From NCBI GenBank assembly GCA_028688815.1, contig JAQTXJ010000015.1, positions 1 through 40,827 of the forward strand: a stretch of 40,827 bases of DNA, given 5' to 3'. The position numbers and the translations under genes were made by a program. Below are positions 33,073 through 40,669 of this stretch, piece after piece. The notes beneath the pieces were generated by a model. That model was not told the origin of the DNA and did no database searches. It saw nothing but the letters and a program-made list of their open reading frames with translations. The first letter of the stretch is position 1. Each line of letters starts with the position of its first letter. The DNA is from a bacterium. Its GTDB lineage: Bacteria; Hydrothermota; UBA3073; JACQXS01; JAQTXJ01.

Positions 33073-33807
33073 TCACTTCACAAACTCAAACTTCCTCACA
33101 ACAACTTCCGCATCCAAACTATCCGATGGCGCTCTCCCGTTAACCAGCCACAAATTAATCTTTACCTTCACATCCCCGGATTCAGGAATTCCATCCTTCG
33201 TATAATTCCAAACCTTTATAACATTAGTGCTGTCAGGTATAACATACTTCTCCCCGCATATACTCTGGAAATATACAATACCCTTTTGCCAGTTAAAACT
33301 ATGAACGGAATAGTTGTCCTGTAGTTTAACATTAAACCTGTACACGTTTCCCAAAACATTCCACGGTTGGACTACAAACTGCCCGTTATACCCACCCGAA
33401 CCTCCCCACCGCGACAACTCTATATCAATTTCACGATGGTTGTATTCCGCGCTGTCGCTATACGTTGACATTCCTAAAAATACATTCTTGTCCAAACTGT
33501 CTACCCTGCTCCCAAGATACAAAATATATCTCCCATACCCGAAACTTTTTTCGGAATTTATTTCCACGCAATCCCATTTATCTTCCCTGCGCGTAATCTT
33601 CAAATGCAAATATCCGTCCTTATCAACCCATATGTTTTTTTTAGATTTGGAAAAATAATTGGGGCCCGGTGAGACTAAACTATCAGAAGTTTTTATTATC
33701 CAAGTGTATCCCGAAAAAACTAAAGTATCATTTCCCGGGATGCTTAATTTACTACTATCTGCTATATTAGAAACGCTCAACAATAAAAACAAACCAATCA
33801 CTTGCAT
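33073..33807 (-). CDS. Secreted GH16-like protein
   Basis: 244 residues. Signal peptide about 1-18 (MQVIGLFLLLSVSNIADS). The middle has the GH16/concanavalin-like pattern: 'DGYLHLKITRRED', 'FGYGRYILYLGSRVDS', then 'NHREIDIELSRWG'. In the last, E126-I-D128-I-E130 matches the ExDxE catalytic motif of GH16 beta-glucanases. A 'HSFNWQKGIVYFQ' strand follows, as in the family. It probably hydrolyses or binds a beta-glucan or similar glycan outside the cell. No sorting domain is present. The start region abuts a palindromic repeat (33821-33835), so its promoter is unclear. Confidence 0.78.
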   Translation of the reverse strand: MQVIGLFLLLSVSNIADSSKLSIPGNDTLVFSGYTWIIKTSDSLVSPGPNYFSKSKKNIWVDKDGYLHLKITRREDKWDCVEINSEKSFGYGRYILYLGSRVDSLDKNVFLGMSTYSDSAEYNHREIDIELSRWGGSGGYNGQFVVQPWNVLGNVYRFNVKLQDNYSVHSFNWQKGIVYFQSICGEKYVIPDSTNVIKVWNYTKDGIPESGDVKVKINLWLVNGRAPSDSLDAEVVVRKFEFVK

Positions 33808-33820
33808 AATCTATTTTCGG

Positions 33821-33835
33821 TCCGCCTCAGGCGGA
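33821..33835. repeat. Palindrome TCCGCCTCAGGCGGA
   Basis: Perfect 7-base arms around one base, upstream of the GH16-like gene. It has the same core as the in-frame palindromes at 6246-6264 and 17120-17132. The remainder of the gap to 33956 resembles degenerate intergenic repeat text ('TTTCGTGG' style) with no gene. Confidence 0.75.
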
Positions 33836-33956
33836 TTACTCCTCAATTACCAGTGGTTAATCCTGTCTGAATTTCCACTTTTCGTGGTTTCTTTTGTGAT
33901 TTTGTGCTTTCGTGGCAATGTCTTTGTTTTTACATTTTTCTGCTCAGAAATTATCC

Positions 33957-34790
33957 CTACTTATGACTCTTCGAAAGGGTTTTCGACTCAATCTTACGCA
34001 GGATGGTCTTAATCTTTTTACTCAACGCCTGTTTCAACACTTCCTGCGAACTCCATTCTATGATGGCAACCCCCTTGAAATCAAGACAATGCGATGTCCC
34101 TTTGCGCGCGGTAAAAATTATTTCCTTGCCAACCGCATACGCAAACCCGATTAAATAATAAAAATTGTGTTTGCTTTCCGTTAAGTCCACAATTATAATA
34201 TTACTTTTCGCCATCTCTTCCAGAGCAACACTATTGACCTTGTCTTTGCCTACAATCTCGTCTACTCTGACGGGTCTGTATTCGAATTCCCGTATAACCG
34301 GCAAAACACTATTTTCATAAGCAGAGTTTAACAACTTCGACTTAAAATCCATTATTACGAACACTTGTTTTTTATCGGGCATAAATGAAAGCTGGAGCAA
34401 AGATTTTGAATCTGAAAAAGATTTATTTAACAACGCCGCTTCTATTACTTCCTGCGTGCACTCTTTGTTTCTGAATCTGCGGGATAACAACCTGTCCCCG
34501 GTTTTCCTTCCGTATAAAGGATTAATCGTTTTAAATACTTTAAGATAAGACACGGCTCCAAAATTCGCTATCGCTTTATTTTCGCCGTAAGGCGCCACCA
34601 GAACGACCTGTTTATTTATGTACGGGATAATTAATTCCTGCAAAAGCTCTTCATACCCGAAATTCGCCCACCAGTGAAAAGCCGTCTCCCCTGTCCACAA
34701 AACCGTGTGATAATATGTTCCTCCCTCTTCGGGATTGCCGTTTAAAATTTGTATGATTTGATTTATTCCATCTACAAAAAACTTTTTCAA
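33957..34790 (-). CDS. TIR/nucleoside-deoxyribosyltransferase-like protein
   Basis: 277 residues from a TTG start with GGAGGT six bases ahead. The C-terminal half (about 140-245) is Rossmann-like: 'KKQVFVIMDFKSKLLNSAYE', 'YRPVRVDEI', 'MAKSNIIIVDLTESKHNFYY', 'GFAYAVGKEIIFTA'. This matches the predicted nucleotide-binding TIR-like/deoxyribosyltransferase group that usually reads 'aDLT..NPNVFYELGLAHA.GK'. Here the usual glutamate of 'FYELG' is replaced (HNFYYLIG), so catalysis may be lost or altered. The N-terminal half ('GETAFHWWANFGYEELLQEL') is unrecognised and may be a sensor. Related proteins occur in defence settings, but no defence neighbour is visible here. Confidence 0.6.
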   Translation of the reverse strand: MKKFFVDGINQIIQILNGNPEEGGTYYHTVLWTGETAFHWWANFGYEELLQELIIPYINKQVVLVAPYGENKAIANFGAVSYLKVFKTINPLYGRKTGDRLLSRRFRNKECTQEVIEAALLNKSFSDSKSLLQLSFMPDKKQVFVIMDFKSKLLNSAYENSVLPVIREFEYRPVRVDEIVGKDKVNSVALEEMAKSNIIIVDLTESKHNFYYLIGFAYAVGKEIIFTARKGTSHCLDFKGVAIIEWSSQEVLKQALSKKIKTILRKIESKTLSKSHK

Positions 34791-34878
34791 ACTACCTCCT
34801 CACTTCTTATGCTCAAGATAATTTATCAACCCGCTTTTGTCAAATTTTTTTAGAATTAAGACGATTTTATTTTTATGT

Positions 34879-34911
34879 TTGACAAATAGCGTTCTTAATT
34901 ACATATATAAT
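34879..34911 (+). promoter_or_regulatory. Promoter of the transglutaminase-like gene
   Basis: Perfect TTGACA (34879-34884) and perfect TATAAT (34906-34911), 21 bases apart. TATATA at 34904-34909 gives a 19-base alternative. Confidence 0.6.
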
Positions 34912-34957
34912 TATTCTTTAACTTGTAAAATGAAGAAATTAGAAAAATTGAGAGAGG

Positions 34958-35017
34958 GTAGGCAATGCTTTTATGCCTTGCCTGGATTTGATAGGGCATA
35001 AAAGCCCTATCTGCCCC
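34958..35017 (+). promoter_or_regulatory. Leader with mutually exclusive hairpins
   Basis: Two local hairpins are possible: AGGCAA (34960-34965) with TTGCCT (34978-34983), and ATAGGGC (34991-34997) with GCCCTAT (35004-35010). Instead, GCTTTTATGCC (34967-34977) is an exact reverse complement of GGCATAAAAGC (34995-35005), giving an alternative 11-bp stem. AAAGGAGGG and the ATG follow within about 20 bases. The element may be a switch, or a dispersed repeat similar to 38523-38548. Confidence 0.5.
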
Positions 35018-35037
35018 ACTTTAAAAAAGGAGGGAAT

Positions 35038-37266
35038 ATGACTTTTTTAATCTTTATGTTTGCCGTACTCACTTCAAAGGAAAACACGGAAACGGGGCTG
35101 CCTGTTCAAAAACTTCAAATAGTAGGTGATGTAACTAAAGAAGTTATTATGGGCAATATCCCCCGCCCAACAAAAAATAAAATCTTTTCCCAAAATAAAA
35201 AATCCGCCGCAGATTGGGCCTTCAAAGATACCTGCTCCTTCTACGGCAGGATAAAAAACAAAGCAGATTATGTCGTAGCGGTTGACTCCTTCGGGCTTCA
35301 TCCTGTTCTTTCCGATACCCTTACTACCATAGCAAAACAGGCAGTAGACGCATCACCCGAATGGATACGAATCCCGCTGTGGGATAATTTTGCTCTTATG
35401 GGCACTATGGGACAAGACGTTTTTGGAGCGCTTATCCTTTCCGCGCCTTCTCTTTACAGAGACGAACTCGCATTTATAATCGCACGAACCGAACCGGTTA
35501 TTTTGGAACACTATAATACTAACCCTCAAATATTTCTGGATAATGTAAGCCTTATATATAAAAACGATAGCCTGCTCGATTACGTCCGCCTTGTCGAATA
35601 CTCTGATTATACTACCGCAAAATATAAAATAGCGGATAAAGGTGATGACACTACGGAAATTGAAATTCCGAAAGAAGAATATTACTGGAACGTCGTTCAC
35701 CCAATCATTACAAATGAAGCCCTTTTCTATGTAAACCCTAAAACAGGAAAAGAAGCCGCTCCCCCAACCGGGGTTTTCTGGAGAGATTATTTGTTTAATT
35801 ATCCTGATACCTGCCCCGCAACTGTAGTCAGCGTCTACCCCGATCAAAACGATACCATAGTAGCAGGTTTTGTCTCCCCCATACTAAAAGACCTTCTTGC
35901 CGGAGAAAAACTTCTATACAACGGCAGAACGGATAACCCGAACGATAATGGCGCTATCGGAATCGTAAATAATTGGATAAGGGATATTCTTGTTTTTAAC
36001 TCCGGCACGGAAAGACCACGCCAACCCGTAAGAATATTCCATATACATATCGGTAGATGCGGAGAACATGCCGTTATAACTGCCGCCGCCTCAAGAGCCG
36101 CACTGATACCTACTAATGACCCTTACGACGTCTGCAGGGACCATACATGGAACGAATGGTACGATACACAATGGCGGGGTTGGGAACCAATCAATAATTA
36201 CGTTAACTCCACTTCCCACTACGAAGACGATGGATGGCAGTTTAATAACGTTTTCGCCTGGAGAGGCGACGGGTATAATTATGACGTAACGCCTAGATAT
36301 ACACCTTATTGCACGCTTACGGTTATCGTGAAAGATAAAGATAGCTTACCTGTTGATGGCGCGCAGGTCAGGCTGGGATGCGTTTTCTTTGATGACCCGC
36401 TGGATTCTTTCCCTTATTTTGGAAATAAAAGGTATACGGATTCTGACGGCAGAGTGGACTTTTTGGTCGGCGATACAAGAGACTACTTTATAAACCTGAA
36501 AGCAGGTACCCGTGGTTTTTACCCGGGGGGGGACCAGTTGTACAAAATAGTAACAGGCTCCGTCGCAGGACAACATTATAATTGGTCGCATAATCTCTCG
36601 GGAGCTCAACCAAAAGTTTCCGTAACTCAAGATACTTTGTCGGATATGTCGGAATTCTATAAAATAGAAGCCAATTTTGGCGTTCAAAAGGAAATCGTCC
36701 GCGGACAAGCCCTGTACGCGTCTCCCGAACTGTCCATTATACAAAGATATGGCGAATACTTTGATGCTGCTAAAAACATAGAATTTTTTATCTGCGATTC
36801 TTCAAACTTTGTACTCTATAAAGCAGGTTCCGCTTTCCAGGCTTTTGAAATCGGACGTAACGTGGATTCAGGAGTTGTTAGCTTTATCTGCCCGAAAGGT
36901 AAATGGTATGTAGTATTCTCTACAAAAGACTTGGTTGAAGATGAAGAAGTCGTAAGGCTCAACGTACAGCTTTATAAAAATAATACCGGGATTGAAGACT
37001 CTCCCAAAAACAAATTCTATTTCAGCATTCTACCGAGTCCTTTCAAAACGTCTTCTTCCATTGATTTTATGCTTCCGGCGACGGAAAAAGTAAACCTTGC
37101 GCTGTATGACTTAAGCGGAAGATGCGTGAAGAAATTCATCAACAATGAAATCAGAACCGGCAGACAACAAATTACACTAACCGGTAAAAATATAAAGAAC
37201 GGTATATACTTTATACGCTTTACCACCGATACCAGAACTATAACAAAGAAAATAGTTAAGATGTAG
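35038..37266 (+). CDS. Secreted transglutaminase-like protein with sorting domain
   Basis: 742 residues, strong GGAGGG ribosome site, short hydrophobic N-terminus (MTFLIFMFAVLTS). A transglutaminase-like core lies about 325-400 with C341 ('GRCGEHAVITAAASRAALIP') and H369 ('CRDHTWNEWYD'), plus 'WRGWEPINNYV' where the third residue is expected. This is a papain-like fold used for protein cross-linking or peptide hydrolysis. About 425-510 is a carboxypeptidase-regulatory-like beta domain ('VKDKDSLPVDGAQVRLG', 'TDSDGRVDFLVG'). The C-terminus is a Por/T9SS-type sorting domain ('LALYDLSGRCVKKF', 'NGIYFIRFTTD', ending KKIVKM). It is probably an exported protease or protein-modifying enzyme. Confidence 0.88.
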   Translation: MTFLIFMFAVLTSKENTETGLPVQKLQIVGDVTKEVIMGNIPRPTKNKIFSQNKKSAADWAFKDTCSFYGRIKNKADYVVAVDSFGLHPVLSDTLTTIAKQAVDASPEWIRIPLWDNFALMGTMGQDVFGALILSAPSLYRDELAFIIARTEPVILEHYNTNPQIFLDNVSLIYKNDSLLDYVRLVEYSDYTTAKYKIADKGDDTTEIEIPKEEYYWNVVHPIITNEALFYVNPKTGKEAAPPTGVFWRDYLFNYPDTCPATVVSVYPDQNDTIVAGFVSPILKDLLAGEKLLYNGRTDNPNDNGAIGIVNNWIRDILVFNSGTERPRQPVRIFHIHIGRCGEHAVITAAASRAALIPTNDPYDVCRDHTWNEWYDTQWRGWEPINNYVNSTSHYEDDGWQFNNVFAWRGDGYNYDVTPRYTPYCTLTVIVKDKDSLPVDGAQVRLGCVFFDDPLDSFPYFGNKRYTDSDGRVDFLVGDTRDYFINLKAGTRGFYPGGDQLYKIVTGSVAGQHYNWSHNLSGAQPKVSVTQDTLSDMSEFYKIEANFGVQKEIVRGQALYASPELSIIQRYGEYFDAAKNIEFFICDSSNFVLYKAGSAFQAFEIGRNVDSGVVSFICPKGKWYVVFSTKDLVEDEEVVRLNVQLYKNNTGIEDSPKNKFYFSILPSPFKTSSSIDFMLPATEKVNLALYDLSGRCVKKFINNEIRTGRQQITLTGKNIKNGIYFIRFTTDTRTITKKIVKM

Positions 37267-37276
37267 TTCTTTTGTA

Positions 37277-37312
37277 GGGGCGACCCGTTGGGGCGACCCG
37301 TTGGGTCGCCCC
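37277..37312. repeat. GGGGCGACCC palindrome with internal 13-base duplication
   Basis: GGGGCGACCCGTT occurs twice in tandem (37277-37289, 37290-37302), followed by the pairing arm GGGTCGCCCC (37303-37312). Either copy can form the 10-bp stem. It lies 10 bases after the transglutaminase stop and may act as its terminator, though there is no immediate T-run. The style matches widespread bacterial intergenic palindromes. Confidence 0.7.
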
Positions 37313-37339
37313 TGTGATTCGCTTTTTTGTCTGTTGACT

Positions 37340-37366
37340 TATAAGTCCTATATGTCTTATATGTCC
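37340..37366. repeat. Three tandem 9-base repeats
   Basis: TATAAGTCC, TATATGTCT and TATATGTCC in tandem, starting two bases past a TTGACT (37334-37339), upstream of the membrane-protein gene at 37379. Confidence 0.6.
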
Positions 37367-37378
37367 TATTAAAAAAAA

Positions 37379-38119
37379 ATGAAACGCTTAAGTTGGCAAA
37401 CGCGCGCAGCAATAGTCTTAATCATATTATCTGTATTGCTGTATATGATTTTCTTTGCAATTTTCAAAGATGCCAATCTGATGTTTATGTATTTACTCGC
37501 GGGACTTGCCTTTTTGCCTATTGAGATTCTGCTAGTTACTTTCATACTTAATAAATTATTAACAGAAAGGGAAAAACGTATCCTCCTGGAAAAAATGAAT
37601 ATGGTTATAGGCGTTTTTTTCAGCGAAATCGGGACAAAACTTATAATTTATTTCTCGGATTTTGACCCCGAACTCGATAAAATAAAAAAAGACTTAATCG
37701 TAACCGATAACTGGTCCGAAAAGAAATTCAACGATGTCAGCCTCAAACTTAAAAGCTACGATTATTTTATCGAAAGCAAAAAGATTGACCTGAAAAAATT
37801 AAAAACATTCCTGAAAGAAAAAAGAAATTTCTCAATCCGTTTGTTGGAGAATCCAAACTTGCTCGAACACGAATCTTTTACCGAACTCCTCAGGGCGTTA
37901 TTCCATCTCACGGAAGAGCTCGAAAGCAGGGACTCGATGGAAAATCTCCCGGAAAATGATTACAAACATCTCAACGGGGATATAAAAAGAGTGTATGTTT
38001 TGCTGGTTCACCAGTGGCTGGATTATATGAAATACTTAAAAAATAATTATCCTTATCTGTTTTCGCTTGCTATGAGGACAAACCCCTTCGATAAAACCGC
38101 ATCCCCCTACATAAAATAA
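37379..38119 (+). CDS. Conserved-looking membrane protein of unknown function
   Basis: 246 residues. Two N-terminal membrane helices (about 11-28 and 33-57: 'AAIVLIILSVLLYMIFFAIF', 'YLLAGLAFLPIEILLVTFIL') precede a soluble, helical, charged domain that ends 'YPYLFSLAMRTNPF'. I do not recognise a named family. There is no clear ribosome site; A9 precedes the ATG. It stands alone between two repeat-rich gaps. Confidence 0.75.
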   Translation: MKRLSWQTRAAIVLIILSVLLYMIFFAIFKDANLMFMYLLAGLAFLPIEILLVTFILNKLLTEREKRILLEKMNMVIGVFFSEIGTKLIIYFSDFDPELDKIKKDLIVTDNWSEKKFNDVSLKLKSYDYFIESKKIDLKKLKTFLKEKRNFSIRLLENPNLLEHESFTELLRALFHLTEELESRDSMENLPENDYKHLNGDIKRVYVLLVHQWLDYMKYLKNNYPYLFSLAMRTNPFDKTASPYIK

Positions 38120-38480
38120 CCCCGTTGAGTTTTGTTCTTCTCGTTAGAATTTCTGTTATCTGATCCTCTGATTTCCTGATAATCTACCCCTCAGATAGAA
38201 TTAAAGAGGTAAGAAATATTCACCGCAGAGACGCAGAGCACGCAAAGGACAGAAAGATGCAAGACTTTGCGAATTTTTTATCCGTGTTTATTTGCGTTAA
38301 TCTGCGGTTAAAATCCCTCTTTGTTGTCCGATGTTTTTTCTGCTATCCTGTCTGCCCGCCTCTGGAGGGTTAATCCTGTCCGTATTATCTGTTTTTCTTT
38401 ATCTGTGAAAATCCGTGTCTGTTATCCGTGGCTAATATTTCTTTCTGTCTTCTGTTTTTCGTCCTTTGTTTTTTTCCCGA

Positions 38481-38507
38481 TTGACAATTCTATATATAAG
38501 ATATAAG
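38481..38507 (+). promoter_or_regulatory. Putative mutL promoter
   Basis: TTGACA (38481-38486) and TATAAG (38502-38507, 15-base spacer). TATACA 22 bases on is an alternative. Confidence 0.45.
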
Positions 38508-38522
38508 GTATACATTATTGGG

Positions 38523-38548
38523 TAGGTAGGGCTTTAATGCCCTACCTA
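38523..38548 (+). promoter_or_regulatory. Hairpin in the mutL leader
   Basis: TAGGTAGGGC (38523-38532) pairs perfectly with GCCCTACCTA (38539-38548) around a TTTAAT loop. The core GGGC-loop-GCCC resembles the hairpin at 34994-35007 before the transglutaminase gene. AAGAGG, 20 bases before the ATG, is a weak ribosome site. It could be a shared repeat or a regulatory hairpin. Confidence 0.55.
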
Positions 38549-38570
38549 ATTAAGAGGTTTCTTATTTAAA

Positions 38571-40151
38571 ATGGAATCACGAATTATAAAACTTTCCGAA
38601 GATATAATCGCAAAGATTGCCGCAGGAGAAGTTATAGAACGCCCCGCTTCCTGCATTAAAGAATTAATCGAAAATGCAATTGACGCAGGCGCAACAACCA
38701 TATCCTGTGAAGTTAAAGGGAACGGAGTTCCCGAACTTAAAGTCATTGACGACGGGTTCGGGATGACTTCCGACGAAATAGAAATCGCCGTCCAACCCCA
38801 TACCACAAGTAAACTCAAAACCGAAAAGGATTTATTCAACATAAAACACTTCGGGTTCAGGGGAGAAGCCCTCGCTTCCATATGCAAAGTAGCAGAAGTG
38901 GAAATCACTTCCCGCGTTGCTTCCGAACCAAACGGAAATTACATAAAAGTGCGGGACGACCAAATACTCGAAAAAAAACCTGCATCAAGAAATACGGGAA
39001 CGACAATAAAAATTAAAGACCTATTCTATTCTATGCCCGCGCGAAGAAAATTCCTGAAATCCGCACCGGTCGAACTTAAACACATTATAAACGTAATCCA
39101 GAATATGGCGCTCGTGTATCCTGATATCGCTTTTACTCTTACGCACGACGACAAAGAAATCATAAAATTTCCAAAATCGGACTTGAAACACAGGATACTT
39201 GCAATGCTTGGAAATGATTTTCTTGCCTCGCTTGCTCCCATAGAACATAAAGTTTTGGATTTCGTATTCAGCGGATACTTGTCAAAACCTTTCAGTTTTG
39301 CGGAACACCCGAAGCAATTTATTTTCATAAATAACAGAACGTGCAGGGATAGAATAGTAAGACGCGCCATAGAAAACGCATACGCCGTTCCGATGAAAGA
39401 AAGGATCCCGTCGTTTGTAGTGTTCCTCAAGGTGCCACCGGAATTCATAGACGTAAACGTTCATCCACGAAAAGAAGAAGTGCGCTTCAAAGACGAATCT
39501 TTTATTTATAACTTGATAATAAACGGAATACGAATGGGACTGGGAATAAAAGGTTTTACGGGACAGGAACAATATCAGGTTCTGGAAGAAGCTTTTGACC
39601 CGAAGGAATGCGAAGTATGGCAGCTGCATAATTCTTATATATTTGCCCAGACTCCGTCAGGACTACTGATTGTTGACCAACACGCGGCGCACGAACGAAT
39701 TATGTTTGAAAGGGTAATGAGGGAAAAAGGCACGTCGCAAAAACTGCTTTTTCCCGTAGTTGCAGAGCTTACGGACATAGAAGAAAAGTTCTTGTTGGAA
39801 TATAAAGATTGTCTTATAAAGTTAGGTTTTGAGATAGAAGAATTCGGGAAAGCTACGTACAGGATTACTGCTATTCCTTCCGTATTAAAGGAATGCACGG
39901 TGTCGGAATTCAAGTCGTTGTTGTCCGAGTTGCAGGAGAACGAAGCGATAAGCGAAGACAAATTTACGAATGCCGCAAAAAGGGTTGCCTGCAGGGCATC
40001 GGTAATGGCGGGGACTATTATGAAAACGCGGGAAATGCAGTCGCTTCTGGACCAGCTGTTTCATACGAATAACCCATATTTCTGCCCGCACGGCAGACCG
40101 ACAATAATAAAATTGACAAGAGAAGAATTGGAACGTAAATTCGGAAGATGA
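38571..40151 (+). CDS. mutL: DNA mismatch repair protein MutL (endonuclease type)
   Basis: 526 residues, with a shorter linker than most. The N-terminal GHKL ATPase has E31 and N35 ('KELIENAIDAGA'), 'DDGFGM' and 'GFRGEALASI'. 'VNVHPRKEEVRF' closes the transducer domain. The C-terminal domain carries the endonuclease motif DQHA(x)2E(x)4E beginning at D369, and C505 in 'CPHGRPT'. MutL therefore probably nicks DNA itself, as in bacteria lacking MutH. No mutS is in view. Direct repeats at 38221 and 40162 bracket the gene. Confidence 0.96.
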   Translation: MESRIIKLSEDIIAKIAAGEVIERPASCIKELIENAIDAGATTISCEVKGNGVPELKVIDDGFGMTSDEIEIAVQPHTTSKLKTEKDLFNIKHFGFRGEALASICKVAEVEITSRVASEPNGNYIKVRDDQILEKKPASRNTGTTIKIKDLFYSMPARRKFLKSAPVELKHIINVIQNMALVYPDIAFTLTHDDKEIIKFPKSDLKHRILAMLGNDFLASLAPIEHKVLDFVFSGYLSKPFSFAEHPKQFIFINNRTCRDRIVRRAIENAYAVPMKERIPSFVVFLKVPPEFIDVNVHPRKEEVRFKDESFIYNLIINGIRMGLGIKGFTGQEQYQVLEEAFDPKECEVWQLHNSYIFAQTPSGLLIVDQHAAHERIMFERVMREKGTSQKLLFPVVAELTDIEEKFLLEYKDCLIKLGFEIEEFGKATYRITAIPSVLKECTVSEFKSLLSELQENEAISEDKFTNAAKRVACRASVMAGTIMKTREMQSLLDQLFHTNNPYFCPHGRPTIIKLTREELERKFGR

Positions 40152-40155
40152 GAAG

Positions 40156-40190
40156 AATATTCACCGCAGAGACGCAAAGCACGCAGAGAA
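40156..40190. repeat. CACCGCAGAGACGCA repeat after mutL
   Basis: The core at 40162-40176 is identical to 38221-38235 and continues with similar 'AGCACGCA' text. Same orientation, 1.94 kb apart, one on each side of mutL. Such 'CACCGCAGAGACGC' repeats are common between genes in many bacteria. Confidence 0.75.
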
Positions 40191-40284
40191 AAGAAAACAA
40201 AAATAAAATTGAGGGTTAAAAGACAACAGAATAGAGAGAAAAAAATAAAGAGGGCACAGAGAAAAAGTCTGCGTCCTAAAAAAA

Positions 40285-40575
40285 ATGAGAATAGATAGTC
40301 ATCCGATAGTGCAGTTCAAAAGAGAAAAGAAAACCACTTTTTATTTTGAAGACAAAGAAATTGAAGCTTATGAAGGAGAGACCATAGCTGCCGCACTTAT
40401 AGCCGCGGGAGTAAAAGTCTTCCAGCACAGCAAACATCATAACAGGCCGCGGGGGTTCTTTTGCGCAATTGGTAAATGTTCCAGCTGTCTTATGGAGGTC
40501 AATGGAGTCCTAAACCAGATGACCTGTATGCGGTTGGTAGAACAAGGTATGCGCGTGAAAAGACAGAAAATATAA
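40285..40575 (+). CDS. Small 2Fe-2S ferredoxin-like protein
   Basis: 96 residues, stand-alone Fer2-type domain (PF13510 style). Ligands C60, C65, C68 and C81 give C-x4-C-x2-C-x12-C ('CAIGKCSSCLMEVNG', 'MTC'). The N-terminal 'YEGETIAAALIAAGVKVF' fits the beta-grasp fold. Such domains usually form the N-terminus or small subunit of amino-acid oxidases/dehydrogenases (sarcosine oxidase alpha, HcnA, proline dehydrogenase complexes). No partner is in the window; the + strand ends in a terminator just after, so the partner is not downstream. No ribosome site is present. Confidence 0.85.
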   Translation: MRIDSHPIVQFKREKKTTFYFEDKEIEAYEGETIAAALIAAGVKVFQHSKHHNRPRGFFCAIGKCSSCLMEVNGVLNQMTCMRLVEQGMRVKRQKI

Positions 40576-40627
40576 GCCTATTTGTAAAATTCTTATCCCT
40601 TATAGTTGTATACTAAAGAAAAACAAA

Positions 40628-40661
40628 TGGATAGGTAGGATGACGTCATTCTACCTATCCA
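40628..40661. terminator. Long palindrome between convergent genes
   Basis: A 34-base near-perfect palindrome. TGGATAGGTAG (40628-40638) pairs with CTACCTATCCA (40651-40661), and ATGA/TCAT pair within after one G-T pair. It lies between the 2Fe-2S gene stop (40575) and the - strand gene ending at 40670, with A/T-rich flanks. It probably ends both transcripts. Confidence 0.7.
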
Positions 40662-40669
40662 CTTATATT

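Larger units (their letters stand above)
38120..38570. other. Repeat-rich intergenic region before mutL
   Basis: 451 bases with no credible gene. It holds a CACCGCAGAGACGCA repeat (38221-38235), two 'CCGTG...' repeat texts at 38282-38310 and 38411-38434 of the kind scattered through many bacterial genomes, and 'GGTTAATCCTGTC', shared with 33854-33866. The mutL promoter candidate and a hairpin follow at 38481-38548. Confidence 0.65.

Noticed and set aside
33659-34154. + strand open frames of 117 and 80 codons
   Set aside because: They run across repeat-like intergenic text and antisense to recognised genes.
37340-37366. CRISPR-like short tandem repeats
   Set aside because: Only three 9-base units with no spacers; no CRISPR array or cas gene was seen anywhere in the window.
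38321-38506. 61-codon + strand open frame
   Set aside because: It is made of dispersed repeat text and T-rich sequence, with no ribosome site or family likeness.
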